Assembly: GCF_000150275.1 (NCBI RefSeq)
Contig: NW_002060946.1
Location: 5,556,597 to 5,620,596 of the forward strand
Direction of reading: 5' to 3'
Origin: Trichoplax adhaerens
Taxonomy: Eukaryota > Placozoa > Uniplacotomia > Trichoplacea > Trichoplacidae
Length of the DNA stretch: 64,000 bases
The translations under genes and the position numbers were made by a program. Positions 1 to 13,250 of this stretch are shown here, one piece after another; the first letter of the stretch is position 1; every line of letters starts with the position of its first letter. The notes below the pieces were generated by a model. It was not told the origin of the DNA, did no database searches, and saw only the letters and a program-made list of their open reading frames with translations.

Positions 1-293
1 AAAGTCTCTAGTAATAAAATGCATAACGCTGTCTTTACGCTATGTTGTAACAAATATATTATGGCAGACAAGTGTAACTGTCATCCTTATTGAAGAAAAT
101 ATATTCTTTTTAAGTAAAATAAATTAAGACACACATCCTATCAAGCCAAGCTCCTTTATTAATGCCTGGTTTCAGTTTCAGCAGTATCTGGAAATCTTCA
201 GTAGGCGTGGATATGTTAACAATAATACTGTAATCAAGATAGTCTTCGATATCTTCATACTTAATCATAAAGGAATTGTTCATTTCTTTTCAG

Positions 294-527
294 GCATTTA
301 TTTCTCGATTTCGTAAAGTAATGGATTCTTCACAGAATGCTCAATACCAAGATACATATCAACTCACCGAGAAACTGGATGAAATTGAGCGGAAAATATT
401 TAAATCAACAAGACAAAATGTTGAGGACTTTGAGCGTTGGCAGGTTGGAAAATCGAATCAATTATCGACTTCTGAAGCAATTTTAAGCCATCGTAAGAGG
501 AAACATACTGACGATAACGTATCATGA
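294..527 (+). CDS. 3'-terminal exon of an unrecognised gene (5' part lies before the window)
   Basis: A pyrimidine-rich acceptor ending in CAG at 291-293 opens a frame of 77 codons that stops with TGA at 525-527. The peptide is charged and looks helical: it starts AFISRFRKVMDSSQ, has a heptad-like stretch TEKLDEIERKIFKS, and ends with a basic patch SHRKRKHTDD that could be a nuclear localisation signal. No upstream exon is visible in bases 1-290, so the rest of the gene lies to the left. I do not recognise the family. The composition suits the C-terminus of a nuclear or coiled-coil protein, but that is inference. Confidence 0.6.
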   Translation, partial: AFISRFRKVMDSSQNAQYQDTYQLTEKLDEIERKIFKSTRQNVEDFERWQVGKSNQLSTSEAILSHRKRKHTDDNVS

Positions 528-1610
528 AGTTGTCGTTCCCAACCAATGTCAATGTAATTGAGATTATTTTATTGGCTGCAAAGTGTATACGCTGACGTAA
601 CATTTATTGAATCATATGGTTTGCTACCTCGATAGCTTTCCTTGGTACTGGTAAAATGCTACTCTTATTGTATATTGTGATATATATTCATAGATGTACA
701 TCTAGCACCATGACAATCCTTAACTTATTGCAATTTTTTTACTTCATTCTACAGTATTTGCAAACAATATTGTATATACAGTATACTGCCTGTATCGTAT
801 GTAAATATGCTCGAGTTTTATAGGTATACTTTGCTATGATAACTTGAAAAATTGAAAGTTTCTGTACAATGTACATACACGACGTATGATAACAATAACA
901 AATTATAAAATTGTTTGAAATATGAATCTTTTAGCATTTTATGCAACGATTAAATTGCATTCATTCAAATTGCAGCATAAATCCGTTCGTATAGTAATAT
1001 AGACCGGCATTGTACTGTATCATGGTCTTCTGCTAGTAGTTCATGACTGTTCTGTATACATTGGCCGACATATACTCATACACGTATCGATGCAAAATGC
1101 GAATTGTGACATCGATCATGAATTAATTAACTGATGTCGATGGATAATTGACAACGTATATTTGCATCATTTCAGGCTGTAGTTGTATAGGAATAGTTGG
1201 GTACTGTCAATTTAGCTGTACAGTATGAAGGGTTATCTTGTAGATCTTTGAGCTCTTGGCAAGATGGCTTAATTAAGTCAATCTTTCCTGACTATCTATT
1301 GACTGCCTACGTAAACTGGCCTATAAGATTTGTAAACACGATCGTTTTATATTGTTTTTCCATCTCTACTTCTACTGCATAATAATTTATTAAGTATAGT
1401 AGTGAGTAAAACTTACAATTATTCTGATCTTATGTCTAGTCCATGATGAAATATGAAATGGAACCTTAATTTATTACTACTGTAGTCTCATCTCCACACG
1501 ATAGATCGACAGTATTGATACTCAGGTCAACACATTAAGCAGAGGTAAAAGACGAGCTTTACCCTATGCTGTACATTGAAGTGCACAATGTACTGTACGC
1601 ACTGTAGTCT
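528..1610. other. Intergenic spacer, no gene seen
   Basis: AT-rich sequence after the terminal exon. Only short frames without splice-site support are present. Short GTACTGTA-type palindromic words appear towards its right end (about 1570-1605), just before the tandem repeat. Confidence 0.5.
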
Positions 1611-2667
1611 CTGCTTTGAACTCGTCTAACTTATTTCTAAGGTTATTACCACTGATTTAGTAGTAATATTGGGAAAATTGAGATCTTCCTCGATAATCTG
1701 ATATATAATTCGGCAATTTATTATATATACATCCTCCATTCACTGAATGGCTACTTGGCTGTTTACGATGGACTTCTACCGAGTCGATTAATGGACTACT
1801 ACTAAAAGTCCATGGCAGAAACGTTCTCAAATGCTTTTCGTGAGAGTATACTGAACTTTATATATGTAGTTTCTGCTTTGAACTCGTCTAACTTATTTCT
1901 AAGGTTATTACCACTGACTTAGTAGTAATATTGGGAAAATTGAGATCTTCCTCGACAATCTGATATATAATTTGGCAATTTATTATACAGTATATACATC
2001 CTCCATTCACTGAATGGCTACTTGGCTGTTTACGATGGACTTCTACCGAGTCGATTAATGGACTACTACTAAAAGTCCATGGCAGAAACGTTCTCAAATG
2101 CTTTTAGTGAGAGTACACTGAACTTTATATATGTAGCTTCTGCTTTGAACTCGTCTAACTTATTTCTGAGGTTATTTACCATTCATTTAGTAGTAATATT
2201 GGGAAAATTGAGATCTTCCTCGACAATCTGATATATAATTTGGCAATTTATTATACAGTATATACATCCTCCATTCACTGAATGGCTACTTGGCTGTTTA
2301 CGATGGACTTCTACCGAGTCGATTAATGGACTACTACTAAAAGTCCATGGCAGAAACGTTCTCAAATACTTTTCGTGAGAGTATACTGAACTTTATATAT
2401 GTAGTTTCTGCTTTGAACTCGTCTAACTTATTTCTAAGGTTATTACCACTGACTTAGTAGTAATATTGGGAAAATTGAGATCTTCCTCGACAATCTGATA
2501 TATAATTTGGCAATTTATTATACAGTATATACATCCTCCATTCACTGAATGGCTACTTGGCTGTTTACGATGGACTTGTACCGAGTCGATTAATAGACTA
2601 CTACTGGAAGTTTATGGCAGAAACGTTCTCAAATGCTTTTAGTGAGAGTGTAGTGAACTTTATATAG
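1611..2667. repeat. Tandem repeat, four copies of a ~262-268-bp unit
   Basis: Four consecutive copies begin at about 1611, 1873, 2140 and 2408, each opening with CTGCTTTGAACTCGTCTAAC and closing near GTGAGAGTRTACTGAACTTTA. Copies differ by scattered substitutions and small indels (for example an extra CAG next to the TATATACATCC block in copies 2 to 4). Near-identical 60-69-codon minus-strand frames recur in copies 2 and 3; they are by-products of the repeat and show no coding signature. The last copy is the most diverged at its right end and is followed by a G run. Confidence 0.93.
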
Positions 2668-2993
2668 GAATGGGGGGGGGGGGAGTACTTGTACTAGTGT
2701 GCAGTATGTACTGTACTGTAGTATAACTGTACGACGTTGATGAATTGAATGCTACTCAACTCCAACCGATCGTACGCCACCGTACACGTGTCCACTGTGG
2801 ATCGAATGCAACCATGGTCTAGCCGGATACAGTGCGCAGGAGCAGTACAGTACCGGATCCAAGCGAACCAACACAGTACGCCAGGACGGTACCGTACGGG
2901 ATTGGGTGACGCACGGTCCCGTACTTGAAGCGCTTGCTCAACGACGTTCCTGCGTTCCGAAGTAAAGCCAGCAAGGCAAGAAGAAGAAAAAAA
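2668..2993. promoter_or_regulatory. DAD1 upstream region with poly-G run and GTAC palindromes
   Basis: Contains an uninterrupted run of about 13 G residues near 2671-2684, GTACTGTACTGTA-type words around 2705-2720, and a locally GC-richer stretch up to the DAD1 start codon. No TATA box can be assigned. The placement makes it the likely promoter and 5' UTR of DAD1; that is inferred from position only. Confidence 0.4.
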
Positions 2994-3995
2994 ATGTCTT
3001 CACAGGCTTCTCTATCCGAAATTTTATCCACCTTGTATACGGAATACAATCTTAAAACTCCAAACAAGTTGAAAATAGTCGATTGCTACTTGTTCTATAT
3101 TCTATTAACTGGTATCTTTCAATTTGGCTATTGCTGCTTGGTTGGTACTTTCCCCTTCAATGCGTTCTTGTCAGGATTCATCTCTACTGTGGCTAGCTTT
3201 ACCTTAGGAGGTAAATTGCTCCATTTGTTGATCTTTCAAAGACCATCTTATGCCCTTACTGTAGGCAAGATGGCCATGTTTGTAGTCAAAAACAACAACA
3301 ACTATTTCAATACTTGCGATCGTCCCTTGAAGGCCGATTCTCAACAAAAGTTATTTTGGACTTTCTACGCTACATACAATAGTCGTCTACGGTACATTAC
3401 TTTGTTGTCCTTTTTTACTTCAATAAAATGTCGACTACCGTATCATGGTCCAACGAGCGATTGCAGCCTTAACAGCACTAGGCCAATCAAATACAACACT
3501 TGAAATAGACCTACCTCACATCCAACTGACAATAAAACCTAACTTAGTATATGACTGATAAATTAGTCCAGCTGAATCGTCTACATCACTCTTGAGAAAG
3601 TATTCTGCAAGGAAATCGACTGAAATCAACGTAGATACCGACTGTCGCTGACTACATACTACAGTTAAAACAAATAGCGATGAAAGAAATCAAAATAATA
3701 CTAGAATAAAAAGTCTAGAAATATACTGTAGTAATGTTGTCGATGCACATTGTATACATGATGATTTATGAAATTGTTCTAACTCTATCACATTTGGATT
3801 GAGTTGTACTTTTTTAATCGATTAGCTGACATGCTAATTTCTTTTTCTTCTTCCAATCTTATAGTCTGTCTTCGAGTGCAAGTTAATCCTCTCAACAGGC
3901 CAATCTTCAAAGGAATTTCACCGGAACGTGCTTTTGGTGATTTTTTGTTTGCTAACGTCTTACTCCATTTGATTGTGATCAATTTTATCGGTTAA
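2994..3995 (+). CDS. DAD1: DAD1, subunit of the oligosaccharyltransferase complex
   Basis: Two exons, 2994-3210 and 3865-3995, joined in phase 1 (G|GTAAAT ... TATAG|TC), give a 115-residue protein against 113 in human. DAD1/Ost2 is a small integral ER-membrane subunit that stabilises the oligosaccharyltransferase transferring glycans to nascent proteins. Conserved blocks seen are [29 protein letters not shown], the CLRVQVNP loop after the splice, and the C-terminus [20 protein letters not shown] ending NFIG. Hydrophobic segments fall near residues 30-50, 55-75 and 95-115. The ATG at 2994 is chosen because the protein then begins [11 protein letters not shown] like other DAD1 proteins; the frame stays open further upstream, but that part is very basic and does not resemble the family. 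The 654-bp intron holds nothing recognisable. Confidence 0.97.
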
Positions 3996-5967
3996 TCAGT
4001 CAACCTTGTCACTCAAGACTTGATTTTGTAACATTTACAATATGAAAAGGATAGTAATATGACAATTTGGATGCGACCAATTTTTATTGACGTAACTATG
4101 TTTCCACACAAATCAATGGTGTGGATTCTTACCCATTCTAATAACACAGAAATAAAACTATAAGAAATATGATCAATATTCCATAGTATCTTTGTTTGCT
4201 TGCTTTAAAAATGAATGATAGTGTATCTTATCTTTTGAAGAAATTGAAGAAGAAAGTGAATTACAGTAGACTACTACGCAGCATGTTTGTGTGCCATACT
4301 TTGACTACGAATGCTTGCAATATTTTGCGTTATTCCAAGAGCTTGTGACAGCATACGAATAAGGCAACAGTTTATTGCCATTTTCTTCTTTTAGCGAATA
4401 GCTATACGTAATTTATTACTCCCAAGAGTTGTGTGAGCAAAATGAGATTAGTAAATCACATCTTACGATCAATATCTATAACGTGAGATAGTTTCAATAT
4501 TCATTATCCATTAATCATGCCTGTAGTAAATAGTCTTATAACGAGTAGCGATAGTAGAACCGTACGCTTGCCGCTACGATCACTCATATTGGCCGTTTAT
4601 GTGAACTTATAGTCCTCTTCTATTCTGCCTATTTCTCCTAGAGCCAAAAAGCAAATTTACGTACATCATATAAAATGTGTACTAATTTATTTATAAATGG
4701 CAGTAGCTTAAAATTTCGATCAATTGTTAGCAGTTAAAAGATGGATCAGTTTCAAGATGATTGATTTGCCTACCCTAAGATGTGTTTTTATCCAACATGC
4801 ACGAACGCAAATTCTTTTAATGGAAATATCAATCAGTGTTTTATACTTGACTCTCAGATAGCAATATCGTGTTGATAGCTTTCAATTTATAGTAATCATA
4901 TGAATCATATAAGAAAATTCTTTCAATTCACTACTACTTTTTAAAGATGGAAAGACTCGGCCTATTTCAGAATTGTCGACTGTCAAATATAGACAATATG
5001 AGATTGAACAAGGACTTTTAATATATTCTCCCTACCAACATTACATCGTAAAGTCACCTATCAAGAATTTGCCGACCTAAAGTAACAACTAGGAAAGTAA
5101 CATTGATTGGAATGGATATTCATTCAAGTAATTTCAACGGTACAACGTAAAGAAACATTTTTTCACTTATAAGCGACCAAAAGATCACTGCTGTACCATG
5201 TTATGTCAACATGCATCATGATATCATCATCCATCACTTACTGTCGAGAGGACTCTTTAGTCAATGCTAAACTCGTTAGGTCAATGAAAATTACGATTTC
5301 GTAGTTGAACCAATTAAATATTGCTATGTGATTAGCTGCACTTCGGTATAGACTCAATATCAGAAAATAATCATACGGTACTGTAAACGACATCTAGTAC
5401 TATTATTATCATATTTGTAACTCGCAGTGACAGAACCTTGAAAATAAGTCCAATTTCCGAAAGGTTTTAAAGGTGTTCAGTTACATTTGTTTATTTATCA
5501 CCTGCGTTTGCTAAAATAAAAGCTTAATCAGAGGCTTTGCAGTGTGATGTTCAGGTTTAGCATTACAAGCTGAATGGAAGGAAGCCTATTTGCATCATAA
5601 AAACTAACATGCTGTATCTTATATCTTATCTTGGGTAGCGTAGGTCTTAAGGGCAAAATTTCGTTCCTTGACAATTACACCGTTAAAGAGATTCATATTT
5701 TTGGTGAAATAAATCTGACAAATAGTCAATCTATCCAATATTTACACCTTAATTAATGATAATGCCAAATTATAAATTCTGTACATTGCAATGCTTCTTT
5801 CAGTATACATTGACGCTTATGAGCAGAATCGCTCCAATTGATTATTATTATCATATTTCCAAAACTAAAATCAACTTATATCGTTAAAATATTGTACAAA
5901 GAAAATCCAGTTATAATTTAAAAATAATTGCACTTTCATCAATTGTTCAATTTCAGACTGGCAACAT
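3996..5967. other. Intergenic spacer between DAD1 and AMFR, no supported gene
   Basis: AT-rich, tail-to-tail spacer of about 2 kb that contains the 3' ends of both neighbours. A 46-codon frame on the plus strand at 4212-4352 has an ATG and lysine-rich start but no splice or family support. Nothing else stands out. Confidence 0.45.
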
Positions 5968-8900
5968 TTAATATTCTGTACTCCGCCTTTCTAAGTATTT
6001 CCTACAAAAATTGTGTTTAATTGCATGATTAATATTGAACAAGGCTATTATAGTTCAAAAATGGAGCAATATCTAATCATGTAATAGTTACCTTCGTGCA
6101 TTATCTAAAATTTCTCTTTTCCTTCTGAACAACAATGACTGACGTTCCTCCGGCGATTTGTGGTTATTGAGATCAATTTGTACTTTACTGTCGTCATTGG
6201 ATTCTTTCAATTCCTTATTGTGGCACTCAGTGACTTCAGGAGTTGGTTTTGGGTCACTACTTGCTTGGCTAAAGTTTGTTGAACAAGGTGTTCGGTTTGC
6301 TTCTATCTTATTGGCACTATCGCCACTATCTGATAAAGTGGTATCATTACTTTGAGGTAGTGACGGTCCACCAACTGCAGCACTATTTTCGTCCGATGCC
6401 GTTGCAGTAGGATTGTCAGCAGTCTATAACCCGTTATGGTTTGAAATCAAAGCAATAAACATATTTAGTATGATATCAAGTACTTTTTACAGGGTAGCTA
6501 CACATTTCTGATTGGCAATTACCTCCGCAACATTTAAGCGACCTTCTAATATGTTATCAGTAGTTATTTCTATGGAACGGGTGAGGTTTAAATCAGCTGT
6601 AATGGCGTTTAAGGAAAAATTGGGAAACATGGAATGTATTTGCATTGCCTAAAATAAAATACAAGAAAAGCATGTTAATACTGCATGGACATACAACGCC
6701 TTCTATTGTGCGGTAATGGAGGATCTATCAAAAATAATAATACCATGGCTTCGGTTTGGTGTGGCATCATCATTTCGCGATTGCTAGTAACTTCAACAGA
6801 GAAGCTAGGCATCCAACTAGCGATTCGTGACCCTATACAAGAAATAGTGCCACACAATATTTAGTCAATAAATTAAAGACAGATCTAAAATGGCTAGCAA
6901 AATCATTCAGCTGTCTCAATACACGTACCATCGAAATGAAAATAATGATTCCTATTAATATTTATAAAGGAAAAGAAGATTAGTTCAAGCAAATTGTATG
7001 CCTTACACTTTCCATTTTAAGAATTCAACGAAATCCAAATAGACTAACCGTGCATTAACTACTGCAGGATGCCGATCCGAATCAGTTGATAGTCGACCTA
7101 AATTTCCATCTGCCCCCGCTGCTTGACCATGCATAGAGTAAGGACCTTCCTGATACCTGCTGTCAACATGTTGAGTATCCGGACATATATCTGCCAACGA
7201 AAGTCGACATGTCGGACATGTTGTATCTTGTTCTAACCATGACTGCAAACAAGAACTAGACAAAAATAATACACACAATCATTATGGGTCCTTCAATTGC
7301 TTAATCAAGTATGATCAAAAAATCATACGGATATCTAGCACTATTCGTACAAGCTGTATCTTGGAATGCAGCATTAATACCTGTGGAACAAGTGTGTACA
7401 CGGCAATTTTCTAGCACTTTCCAGCTTTTCCCAACATATTGCACACTTTTGATGCTCTTTCAATTCTTCAGGTGTTGCCATTGAAAACCTAGAGTAAATA
7501 TTTATGATTAGATACATAACACGTAATCTAGTAATAATGACATTCTTAATAGCAATATTCCAAAGTGCACAGTGAAATCATAGAAATATTGGGGCCGTAC
7601 TTTGCTTCCATATTCGTCATAACCCGTACATAGTTTTGGTGTTTAGCCACCCGTCGTCGAAACTCGTAAAATAGAAAACGCATCTGCATGCATATAATCA
7701 AACTTGCAATGCTTAGGAAGAAATTAGTCCAAATCTATTGGGAAAGGGTACAAACAAGCCACGTGTTTATTTCTTATTTACAAACTCCATAAACTGTAAC
7801 TGCATTTGTGTACCAAACTAAGAGATTTTCTACCTACCAACATGTGAAGATGATGGAAAAAATCAATAAAAATTGCAGCCAATTCAATGACTAGTTCGGT
7901 ATAATATAAATAAGTGCCACGATTCTCCCAAACACCTTCATGACCAATATCCCACAGGTGAATGCCATATCTTTGATGTTAATTGAAAACAAAATATTAT
8001 CTATTCATGAATAACTACACTATTTCTCAGTCGATACACTATAGAAAATTAATCCATCCGTCTGTTATTAAACCACCAAAGATTGTTAACACTATTTCAT
8101 AACTATTTTTATAGTACCTTATAAGACAATTCAACGCATTTAAGGCCAACAGAAAACACTATTGGAATGAGAAAATATCAAACGATCACAGTTAGCATAG
8201 CCGATAACCGATATATGGCAATTACAGTATATTGTTTTTGGCTATTATAATATCTAAAAAATAATTTCAACCAACAACACTATAAAAGACAGAATTAAGA
8301 AAATATAAATCACTTACCTCAACGATCATAAAGGCAAAGGTATTTAATCCGACTTCTAACCCAACATGATAGGATATACCCATTAAAGTAAAGCATGAAC
8401 CCAAGATACCCAGCAATAATAATAAAACACGTCCATGTGTGCCAGTATTGAATGTAGCAGAAAAAGTTAACTAAAAAGTATAGAAGGAATATTGCTAGAG
8501 TTTCTGCTTTAGAATTAGTGTACTTTATTTTCTATAAATCATTTCCGATAAGTAGGTCCTATGCTAAACGTACAGTATATAGCGACTTGCATACATTTTA
8601 GTGTTTGTAATGAAGTAGCTCTTATAGCATTAAGTAAAACAATTGCTCTAGTAATCAGGAGGAAGTACTCACATAATCAAAACGATCACGGCATAATTGC
8701 GTAAAAAAGTGTAAAAATCCCACCAAGGAAAACCAAGCACACCACATTCCTACTTCGCTTAGTTTCTGTACATTTAAAACTCCAAATATGAAGATAAACT
8801 TATAAAAGACAAAATTCCAAAATTTGTCCTTCAAGTGCTGTAAAAAGACAATGATAAAGTAATTTTAGCAAGCAAACGCAAATGTCTAACTTTCAATAGC

Positions 8901-11461
8901 ACTAGTAGAAATTGACATCAAGATCAATCCTAAAAAAATCATTTCTCACAGGCACACTGCACGGAAATTTGCATTAGGCCTCCAATTTTATGCTATGCAC
9001 AAAGACGCAATAAAACTGAAATAATTCTAATCGAAGGAGGGAACAGTTGATTATTTCATTGACTAGAGCAATCGCTATCCTTCATTATGCTCCTTGTACT
9101 ATCTATATTAACGTTGTTGAACATAGTGTACTACAGCAGTACAGTATAGACTAGTGATGAACAAGTGCGTCAGTAAAATTTCATTGTGCGGAAAGTTTAG
9201 TGGCAGTAAAATATAATTAATAAGAATATATTAATGAATGATTATTTACTCTTTCCGCGAAGAGACTGCATCTTGTATAAAATTCCGTACCAGTAAATGA
9301 TTGATTGATCTTTTACAAGTACTGATATTATACGTAGCTAGGGATGTCAACATTGCCATCAATAATAAAATAATAATGCCTATCGTTTCTATTATAACGA
9401 GCTATACAATCATAATTGCACGGCTATTTAGTTCTAGGGCATAATATCCGAAAATAATGAGGAGAATCCGTATGTTATACGGCTATTACGATAAAGCAAT
9501 AGTGTGAATCTAAATTAACATCACGGAATAAAAGCAGACTTTGCAAGTTCGAATCATACGTCATCTGGTGGAATCAGAGAATAGGCATGGAAGCGTATTT
9601 CAATACTTTTATAGACTACAGAGTAGCTTCAACTTCTTGATAGCCTAAAAATATCCCTCGTTTTATTCCACTTGATATAATACAGTAAAAAACTCGTAGA
9701 AAAGAAATATGCTCTACCAGGATCGCTTTCAATGACATGACTGTGCGGTAGAACTAATCGCAGCTAGATGCGGAACTACAGAAATAGTAATGTTACGACG
9801 ATACCGATGGGGAAATTAACTTCCGTTTCAAAAGTTTTGAAACGATTTTTTCTTAAAGGGAGGCTATTTAATTTATGGAAGGGTATTACAATCGATGGCT
9901 TTTAATGTTTTATGAACCACTGTCAAAGTTTCCTCCTCTGACAGTGATAGAATTTAACTACAGATGTCAACCTTGGGTATACGTATTTAGCACATGCAAA
10001 TCATGAAATGCCTTCAACCGATGAAATTAGGACAAATAAAGTCGTAGTATATGACTCTAATAAAGCAAAACATGATTTTAAAAAAGAGAAGAAGTGATAG
10101 ACACATTCACATAACCAAGATAAGGATCAGAAAATGAGAGAAAAAAATAATAAATTTGCCCATCTACGCTGCTATCGCTCTGATACAAAAACATAACTGG
10201 TGTAACCATACGGTACTTGAGTAGGCAACATAAATATACTCTATATGGTAATCGTCTCCGCCTAACTGCGGTATAGTACTATGCTCTAATTCCCTTTTTT
10301 GCAATCATCGGTATGTGCCCAAAGTATGAACATCCGGGTAAACATTTTCTTTACATCAGCACTTTAATTGGAAATCAATCTAATGTACCAGTATTTCTAA
10401 TATTAGTGTGGACAATACTATTTGTAATTAAGCCTAAAGTACGTTCAGGAATAAGATAGTCTTGCTGGTGATATTAGATAAAAATCAACACAACAACTAC
10501 TTTTAATAGAAAGACACAAGAGTGACAATATTATAATTATGAACCATGATCGAGGCAAGGCAAGAAGAACGTCAATTAATATCTATGTCAAACTGTTGTA
10601 GCAATCAGTTGATCATGAAAGCTAACCATTTTAGCAGTATTCAATGCTAAATTCTTCAGTGAGTATTTTTACCTGTTGTTCGCTAACACGAAGTTCGCCA
10701 AAAACCACTTTTTGCACCAATCGAGCTACTAGGAATAGTGTACAGTACGCCATATTGACTACCACCTGATTTGTTTTGAAAAGTAAATTAATTAAAAAAA
10801 GGAACCATGAATATCGTTGATTATCCTGAATAGGAATTGCTATACACACTACGATATTAAGTCATTACAATCAAAATAAAATGATGATCGTAGTTATAAA
10901 CAACTAGTACTGCAATTTTTGAACAACACATTTCTGGAAATGATCAGATGATATCCTCTAATCATTGTCACTACGTATGCAGCAAGTACTTCATTACTTA
11001 GAGGTAGTGTAGGAATAGAGAATTTGGAACAATAACATTTGATAATCACGGTAAACGTTGTGATGAACAATCATCGAGGTTCTTTTACCTCTATCACTAC
11101 TGTACAGTGTACATACAGTCCATGAGTTAATCAAGAAGAAAGTAATCTACTTTGCAATGTTATGCAATTTTAAACAACTGTTTGTATGACAAGTAGAGAG
11201 ACTAACCCAAACACACCACAGCTCTTCCAGCATGACCGAAGCAGTTTGTGTCCATGAAAGCATCAATGTCTGTTCAGGCTTTGGGTGAAAACAATCGAGA
11301 TTGGATTTGTTGAGGCCATCAAAGCTTGTCGATTCATGCAAAAAGCGGGAATGAGATACTTCACGAGCATAATATACCGATGCTAGGAATAATCCAAGGC
11401 TAAATATAGAATAGGTACGTAAGGTAGGTACTGGGATACTTTCCACTCCTAAAGACGGCAT
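5968..11461 (-). CDS. AMFR: AMFR/gp78, ER-membrane RING-H2 and CUE ubiquitin ligase
   Basis: Fourteen exons: 11207-11461, 10673-10765, 8673-8837, 8318-8470, 8118-8158, 7838-7970, 7601-7734, 7381-7488, 7049-7255, 6929-6951, 6744-6832, 6523-6648, 6092-6423, 5968-6001. All phases agree, giving 630 residues (human 643). AMFR is an ER-associated-degradation E3 that works with UBE2G2. The polytopic membrane half carries family blocks such as [12 protein letters not shown] and [20 protein letters not shown]. The RING-H2 ligands are C340, C343, C355, H357, H360, C363, C374 and C377. The motif FHFDGSRIASW spans the microexon join; a CUE domain (about 468-509) contains [15 protein letters not shown]. 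The C-terminus matches the UBE2G2-binding helix ([19 protein letters not shown]) and then stops, so the p97-binding motif known in vertebrates is not seen. Confidence 0.95.
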
Positions 11462-12440
11462 GATCGACTATTGGCGTAGATAGAATAGAAGCGTTTTGGT
11501 GAAGAAATCAACACATCGATTATCGACGTTGTAGTAGGCAAAATGATACAATGTAGACTGTAGAAGAACAAATCAATTCGTTGTTGCGGGTATCGCAGTA
11601 TTTCTTTGACAGTCGACTGGCAGAAAATTGGAAATCTAAATCATCATAATGATAAGCAATAGAATGACAAAGTGAGTCTTTGGTGCAATGCACATGTAAG
11701 CTAATTATTTGCAATTTGGACCTGATTGATTGATCATTTTACAATTCTTCGATTGTAGTACATGGATGAAGAAATAGAGCGCGATATTCATTCTACAGTA
11801 CATTAATTGAAGTCGAGTACAATAATAGGGTTGGAAATAGAATAATATTATTATTGCCTACAGTATATGAATATCCTATTGTACTATTCAAACTATGAAG
11901 GAGGAAGATGTTGGCGACACCAATAACAAATACAGTCGTCCACATTTCTTGAAAATGCAGAATAAAGGCTAATAAGGAAATGGAGAAAAAGGTTGAAAAC
12001 CGTCAAGTACTGTACAATATGCTATTTTTCATCATGCTCATCCAACTACAATCGATCTTATGGTGAAATGAAGCAAAAAGTGCAAGTCTATGATGACCAC
12101 TTGCAAGTGGTTTGTCTTTCGTCATCATAACATTACTATTAGGATGGGAAGAGTTGAAAAAATCCAAAACATTTACCTCATTAATTGTCATCAATGTCAA
12201 GGCAATCGATTTGGATTGTATTGATACACCAGCAGCAATCCAAGGGTTTCCCCCCAAAGAAGCAAATCGATCGATGATCCAACTTGGTTAATAATTTTCC
12301 TAGACTACCCTGACGTTGTAATAAGTCTGGTGAGTTGTTGTAATAGTCAGCTCAAATTAGTTAATTGCGTAAAAGAAGATTTTATCTAGTCCACGATGAT
12401 AAAAAGTTGAACAGATTAATTCATCATCAATGGCTTGAAA
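11462..12440. other. AMFR upstream region, no gene seen
   Basis: About 1 kb upstream of the AMFR start codon. Minus-strand open frames of 64-84 codons occur here but lack splice sites or recognisable motifs. It should include the AMFR promoter; no element can be named. Confidence 0.4.
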
Positions 12441-13250
12441 AGTTGTTTTGGTCCGGCACGGATCGTCGAGTCATCATCATTGGACGTTGAACTGTATCGT
12501 TCGTGTACTGTACGGTAGGCTTCAAGGGTACGGTACACGATGGTACGCTACAGTGCTACACGATCGTACGCTTGCGCTCGACAATCGTGGTCTAGAGACA
12601 CCTGAGGTGGTTTTTCTCGGTGGCGTGATGGTTTTGTCGTCGCCTTTCGTATCGATTGAAGTAGTACGGTGGTGTGTTGAAGACTCGGTGGAATCGACTG
12701 CGATACGTACCATGTTGTTTGACCCATAGGGGGGGGGGGGGTCTTGAACTTCTCCGTCATGTAGCCTGTAGCACGGCCCGAGTCCAGTCTGCAGTCTACA
12801 GTACAGTACTGTACTTTACAGTGCAGTGTACTGTACAAGTCGAGTCACTACGACGTGGCATTGACACCGACATGGCATGACCCAGCGGACCTTGCCAGGC
12901 ATTACCGATCCCAGTTCACAGGGTTCAACACAATGATGTAAGTGAGTGGTGTCAATCTCCCGAACAGTGAAACTGCTGCATTTCATTCAGTCCGTACCGT
13001 CCGTACACTATGGGACTGCAACCACGACGCCACCATCCCATACAGTATCAAGGCACTAATTCTGACCTACAGTACGTACAGTACAGTACAGTACAGTATG
13101 CTACTTTATAGTGTACTGTACTGTACTGTGCCGGCCAGTTGTTGGTGGACCACATCAGACCTTGAAGACCTTGATTATTATTATTATTATTATTATTATA
13201 ATGAGGGACTCTGGGGTCAAAGCAACACGGGGACATTCGTCAGTTAGAAT
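12441..13250. repeat. GC-richer block with GTAC palindromes, poly-G run and (ATT)n microsatellite
   Basis: Base composition changes clearly from the flanks. It contains a run of about 12 G (12729-12740), palindromic words built from CAGTACTGTAC (about 12795-12835 and 13065-13132), and an (ATT)9-10 microsatellite at about 13172-13200. Several overlapping frames on both strands are open, as expected for a GC-richer, stop-poor low-complexity block, and none shows protein-like composition; one merely encodes a tyrosine run from the microsatellite. Confidence 0.7.

Noticed and set aside
1888-2365. Two nearly identical minus-strand frames of 60-69 codons
   Set aside because: They are produced by the tandem repeat unit and have no support as genes.
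2925-2993. Upstream in-frame extension of DAD1
   Set aside because: The extension is Arg/Lys-rich and unlike any DAD1; the internal ATG gives the expected N-terminus and length.
12448-13247. Several overlapping frames of 60-101 codons on both strands
   Set aside because: They lie in palindromic, GC-richer low-complexity DNA, and both strands are open simultaneously, as expected for stop-poor repeats.
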